From contig NZ_SMMH01000048.1 of the NCBI RefSeq assembly GCF_004634215.1, forward strand, positions 1 through 16,247: a stretch of 16,247 bases of DNA, in the 5' to 3' direction. The stretch's first letter is position 1. Each line of letters starts with the position of its first letter. This DNA comes from Deinococcus fonticola. GTDB lineage: Bacteria > Deinococcota > Deinococci > Deinococcales > Deinococcaceae. The notes below the pieces were generated by a model. That model was not told the origin of the DNA, did no database searches, and saw only the letters and a program-made list of their open reading frames with translations. Position numbers and translations under genes: made by a program. Positions 13,124 to 16,247 of the stretch are shown piece after piece.

Positions 13124-13162
13124 ATCAGCATCAAAGCATAATCAAGCAGTACCGGAGGAATC

Positions 13163-14440
13163 ATGGCAAAGGTCATCGTGATACTAGGCGACGAAGCAAG
13201 TAGACAGCAATTCGCGCAGAATCTAGGCCACCGTCAGCAGTTCGACGTGAGCCAGCCGCCTGTTTCTGCAAGTAAGGAGGTGCAGGTCAGACACCACATG
13301 AACGACGGAGCCATGCTTCCATACCAGAACGAAGAACGAGCAAGTAGCGTGACCAGCGGCGAAATGACCCCTTACGAGAAGCCAGACAGGGAAGTGAATT
13401 GGCAGGAGAGCTGGCCAACCGGAGGCGGGCCAGCAGGCCGACAGAATGAGGAGGCCGAAGGCGAGAAGAAAGGAGAGCAGGGATTAACGCCCAAAGACCC
13501 CGAGCTTAGCGATTCAAGCATTTCCAGCACCGACCCGCGCCAGATTCTCTTGCAGGGCATACAGCAGGACGCCCAGAACGTCATGAACGGCGTGTCAGCC
13601 TATGTTGAGCGGCGTATGGAACAGCAGCAGGAAACCAGGCCGCCGACCGAAACTCAGCCAGACTCCAGCAGTCCTGCCAATCCCGCCAGAAACGCGAGTG
13701 TCACGCAGGAAGGCGTAACCAACGAACAAAGCGCCGAGCGTACCTTAGAGCGGGAGTTTCCCATTGACGCCGACTTTCACGAAGGCCGGGAACCGCAAAG
13801 CACCCAACAGCAGGACGTGCTAGACGCAGAGTTCCGGGTGATGGATGACTCCCCTGCCCAAGCCACGGTGCAGCAAAGCGCCCAGGACGCCCCTGAAGGC
13901 TCAGCGCCACAGGTTCAGGCCCAGGAGAGCCAGCAGGCACAGACGCCCGCACAGGAACCGCAGGGCAATACCTATATGACCCGTGAAGCTGAACGCGCCG
14001 CTAGCGCCCTCGATGAAAACAAAACTATTGTGGTCAGCGCCGACAATTACAACCTGGACGTAGCCAAACTGATAGAGCAGGCCCAGCAGGACGGCCACCG
14101 CGTACAGACCGTCGTGATAGGTCAGCAACAGGGCGACAGTGTGAAGCTCAGTGAGGCCCAGATGGACGCATTACCCGACCTTTCCCGCGACAGCCACTAC
14201 GTTTCTGTGTACGCCCCCAACGAGAACGGGAAAATGCAGATGTACGCCACGAGCTACAACGAACAGCCCAAACTCGCGCCCGAAGTCAATCAGGAAGTGG
14301 GAACCAGGATGCAGATAGGCATAGAGCAGCGGAGCGGCCACACGCCAGACGTGCAGAGTGTGGACACGTTCAAGTCCACCCACCCGGCGCATACCAAGCT
14401 GGAAGCGTCCTCACAGCAGCAGCGGGGAACGGATTACTGA
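13163..14440 (+). CDS. Gln-rich, largely disordered plasmid protein
   Basis: The 425-aa product has a short N-terminal strand (MAKVIVILGDEASRQQFAQ) and a long polar region rich in Gln, Glu, Ser and Pro (30-285). A compact alpha/beta segment at about 285-370 (NKTIVVSADNYNLDVAKLIEQAQQDGHRVQTVVIG.. HYVSVYAPNENGKMQMYATSYNE) precedes another polar tail. Two short acidic motifs, IDADFHE (201-207) and LDAEFRVMDD (220-229), look like a duplicated linear motif. GGAGG at 13154-13158 fixes the ATG at 13163. No signal or membrane segment is present, so it is probably cytoplasmic. The family is not recognised. It lies beside a DUF2726 protein and a topoisomerase, a setting that suggests DNA processing or transfer, but that is inference. 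Confidence 0.75.
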   Translation: MAKVIVILGDEASRQQFAQNLGHRQQFDVSQPPVSASKEVQVRHHMNDGAMLPYQNEERASSVTSGEMTPYEKPDREVNWQESWPTGGGPAGRQNEEAEGEKKGEQGLTPKDPELSDSSISSTDPRQILLQGIQQDAQNVMNGVSAYVERRMEQQQETRPPTETQPDSSSPANPARNASVTQEGVTNEQSAERTLEREFPIDADFHEGREPQSTQQQDVLDAEFRVMDDSPAQATVQQSAQDAPEGSAPQVQAQESQQAQTPAQEPQGNTYMTREAERAASALDENKTIVVSADNYNLDVAKLIEQAQQDGHRVQTVVIGQQQGDSVKLSEAQMDALPDLSRDSHYVSVYAPNENGKMQMYATSYNEQPKLAPEVNQEVGTRMQIGIEQRSGHTPDVQSVDTFKSTHPAHTKLEASSQQQRGTDY

Positions 14441-14464
14441 CCGTCCCCCTTTATGCTGACTGAT

Positions 14465-16120
14465 TTATCTCTTGGGGCCACGCGCCCCTTTTTTCTTGAC
14501 AGGCATAGGCGGCAATACCTCATCCCCTTGCATGGCCTTAGTCACAAAGGCTTTATTCATTTCGCCCGGTGTTGGATAAGGGTTGTTCTGGAGGGCCACA
14601 GATTTTATGCCTTGAGTCATGACTACCTGACGGTATTCCGCGCTGATGCTGACGCCGGGGAACTGAGGCAGGGCCAGCACGGGCGGCTCAGTGGAAGCGT
14701 TCAGGACGACCTGTTCCAAATCGCCCGACCAGAAGGCCGTCAGGTAATCCACGCGGCTTAATTCTCCCGCCGCGATCCGGTCAAGGTCAGTTTCCATTGA
14801 AGCGGTAAAGGCCAGATTCACGAGTGCCGGGAACTCCCGCCGCAGGTATTCAGCGACCAGCAGGCCCAGCCACGTCACATGCAGCTTGTCTTTCTTCTTG
14901 ACGGTAAAACCGCGTTCGTGCAGCACGCTAATGATGTTGGCAAACGTCGAGGGCCGACCCACCCCGGCAGATTCCAGGGCTTTGACTAAGGACGCTTCGG
15001 AAAAGCGCCCAGGTGCAGGCGTGTTCTTGACTTCCGAAGATGCCTGAGCGGGCCAGTGTTGCCCCGCCTGAACAGGGGGAAGTGCCTGGCCATCGGCATC
15101 TTTTTTACTTTCATCTGCGTATAAGACGGTAAAGCCCGCGTCCAGAATCACCCGCCCGGAGGCCGTCAGAAGTGCCGAACCGCTTTGCAGGTTCAGGACG
15201 GTTTCTTCGCCTTTCAGGGGATTCATCTGACAGGCGACTGTACGGTTGTAAATCAGGGTGTAGAGGGCCAGTTCTTCCCCCTCAAGGCCGGACTGGTAAG
15301 GTGGCACAAAACTACTCCCAGCGGGCCTAATGGCTTCGTGCGCTTCCTGAGCGTTCCCTTTCGAGGTGTACTGCCTACTTTGTGCCGGGATACTGCCAGC
15401 TCCATAGACCGCCGCCGCCACCGCCCGCGCCGCTGTGACCGCCTCATCTGACAGGTTCACACTATCGGTACGCATATAAGTGATTTTCCCGCTCTCATAC
15501 AGCTTTTGTGCGGTAGTCATTGTCTGTTGAGGCGACATTTTCAGTAAAGAACTTGCGGCCTGTTGCAAGGTGGACGTGGTGAAAGGAGCCGGAGGATTTG
15601 TGGTGTACGGCCTCACGGCCACGTCCTTTACCGTGAGGCCAGCCGCGTTAATGTGCGCTGTGAGCTGCTCGATCTCAGCGGCCCCCAGCATGACTGCATC
15701 GGTTTTCAGTTCACCATCCGGCCCGAAATCCTTGGCTGTTGCCAGCCGCGATTCACCGTCGCTGACGACCAAAGCCGTAAAAGGCTTTTCAGCCACAGCT
15801 TGAGCCGTGACCCGGTAATACGGTGCAGGAACGTGATTCATGATGTTCTGCTCACGCTTGGCAAGCGACACCAGTGCCGCCGATTGAACGCGGCCTGCCG
15901 AGAGCTTATAGCCCATTTCCCGCAGTTTGGGCGTGACTTCCCAACCCACCAGACGGTCAACAATTCGCCGCGTTTCCTGAGCGGCCACGCGCTGCAAATC
16001 CAGCGGGCGCGTGTTGCTGAGGGCTTTGGTAATGGCCTCTTTGGTAATTTCGTGAAAGACCATGCGCTGAGGATTCTTGAGGCCCAGCACTTGCGCCAGA
16101 TGCCACGCTATCGCTTCACC
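14465..16120 (-). pseudogene. Type IA DNA topoisomerase, 5'-truncated by IS
   Basis: Type IA topoisomerases relax or decatenate DNA through a transient tyrosine link. This fragment begins with GEAIAWHLAQVLGL, the second half of the DREGEAIAWH motif, and runs 551 residues to the stop. The active-site region GKITYMRTDSVNLS is intact, with the Tyr codon at 15476-15478. Also present are LSAGRVQSAAL, GNAQEAHEAIRP, FSEASLVKALESAGVGRPSTFANII and a short basic tail (KKKGARGPKR), but no zinc-ribbon domains. Sequence before the GGT codon at 16118-16120 belongs to the IS end; an open frame to GTG at 16243 exists, but its 41 residues are IS-derived. By comparison with E. coli TopA about 115 N-terminal residues are lost, including the TOPRIM Glu and acidic triad, so the product should be inactive. 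Confidence 0.85.
14474..14494 (+). terminator. Rho-independent terminator within the end of the topoisomerase gene
   Basis: GGGGC (14474-14478) pairs with GCCCC (14484-14488) around a 5-base loop, followed by six T (14489-14494). It lies 34 bases after the stop of the 425-aa gene and overlaps the last codons (GARGPKR region) of the convergent topoisomerase gene. Confidence 0.7.
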
Positions 16121-16147
16121 CCTGACGGCCTGACAAACTTTATGAGA
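16121..16147 (+). repeat. Terminal inverted repeat of insertion sequence (left end)
   Basis: It begins CCTGACGGCCTGACAAAC and matches the reverse complement of 101-127 at 26 of 27 positions. Beyond base 27 the two ends differ, as expected for left and right ends. Confidence 0.65.
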
Positions 16148-16188
16148 GAGGGCGTAAAACCAGCGTCCAGCCGACTTCCAGCAGAGTG

Positions 16189-16247
16189 ATGAGGTCGGGA
16201 GATTTCTTCTTCCGCTTTCCCAAAGGATCTGGATCTGGCCCACCTGG
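16189..16247 (+). CDS. N-terminal fragment of a probable transposase (partial)
   Basis: ATG at 16189 opens a frame (MRSGDFFFRFPKGSGSGPP) that runs off the window. Distance from the IS end, strand, and the matching C-terminal fragment at 1-108 support a transposase start. GTG 16186 is an alternative start and there is no clear ribosome site. Only 19 residues are visible, so the family cannot be named. Confidence 0.3.
   Translation, partial: MRSGDFFFRFPKGSGSGPP

Larger units (their letters stand above)
16121..16247 (+). mobile_element. Left end of an insertion sequence (partial)
   Basis: The element starts immediately after the interrupted DREGE motif of the topoisomerase gene. Its first 27 bases form the terminal inverted repeat shared with 101-127. 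An open frame for a putative transposase begins 68 bases inside. The orientation is the same as at the left edge, so the window lies between two direct copies of one IS, or a sequence assembly has broken within that IS. Confidence 0.65.

Noticed and set aside
15563..16189. 208-aa plus-strand frame
   Set aside because: It is antisense to well-conserved topoisomerase motifs and runs across the IS boundary; it has no ribosome site and no coherent domain.
16121..16243. N-terminal 41 residues of the minus-strand frame reading into the topoisomerase
   Set aside because: They come from the IS end; no type IA topoisomerase N-terminal motif is present, so the frame is open by chance.

Overview
This window carries most of a type IV secretion (conjugation) gene cluster, cut off at both ends by what look like copies of one insertion sequence. 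The host is probably a diderm bacterium: there is a VirB10-type envelope-spanning protein and several exported periplasmic proteins. My best guess is a plasmid or integrative element of a Deinococcus-type organism. The hints are a VirB10-like gene without a Shine-Dalgarno that starts six bases after a TANNNT box, a leaderless arrangement common in Deinococcus, and a moderately GC-rich, patchy composition. No rRNA, tRNA, replication gene or CRISPR array is present to prove the assignment.

Layout. Positions 1-127 are the right end of an insertion sequence (transposase tail plus a 27-bp terminal repeat). It removes the 5' end of an unrecognised gene (112-1338), which is followed by a small exported PLD-like protein (1361-1792) and two strong hairpin terminators (1801-1843 and 1874-1913). 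A leftward operon (4420 to 1935) encodes a VirB10/TrbI-like protein with a very long low-complexity linker and a three-helix membrane protein. From a 99-bp divergent promoter region a rightward operon runs from 4520 to 11924 with overlapping or abutting genes in the canonical order: VirB2-like pilin, VirB3/TraL-like, VirB4 ATPase, VirB5-like, VirB6-like. Then come a second exported PLD-like protein, a small membrane protein, and a secretion-type ATPase whose motifs match the SpoIIIAA/Ycf45 branch rather than classical VirB11.

Downstream, a short intergenic region (with a possible gene remnant on the minus strand) precedes two coupled small membrane proteins (12118-12635). A convergent membrane-anchored DUF2726 nuclease-like gene (13123-12632) follows, then a divergent Gln-rich, mostly disordered 425-aa protein (13163-14440), and a leftward type IA topoisomerase. 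The topoisomerase is cut exactly in its DREGE motif by the left end of a second insertion sequence (16121 onward), so it lacks its TOPRIM catalytic region and is a pseudogene.

How the parts fit: VirB2 and VirB5 would form the pilus, VirB3 and VirB6 the inner-membrane channel, VirB4 and the SpoIIIAA-like ATPase the energy, and VirB10 the envelope bridge. No coupling protein, relaxase, VirB8 or VirB9 is recognisable here. They are either outside the window or too diverged. The most interesting points are the SpoIIIAA/Ycf45-type ATPase in the VirB11 position, two secreted PLD-like proteins apparently lacking the HKD catalytic motif, the paired insertion-sequence ends, and sharp GC changes inside genes that suggest mosaic recombination.
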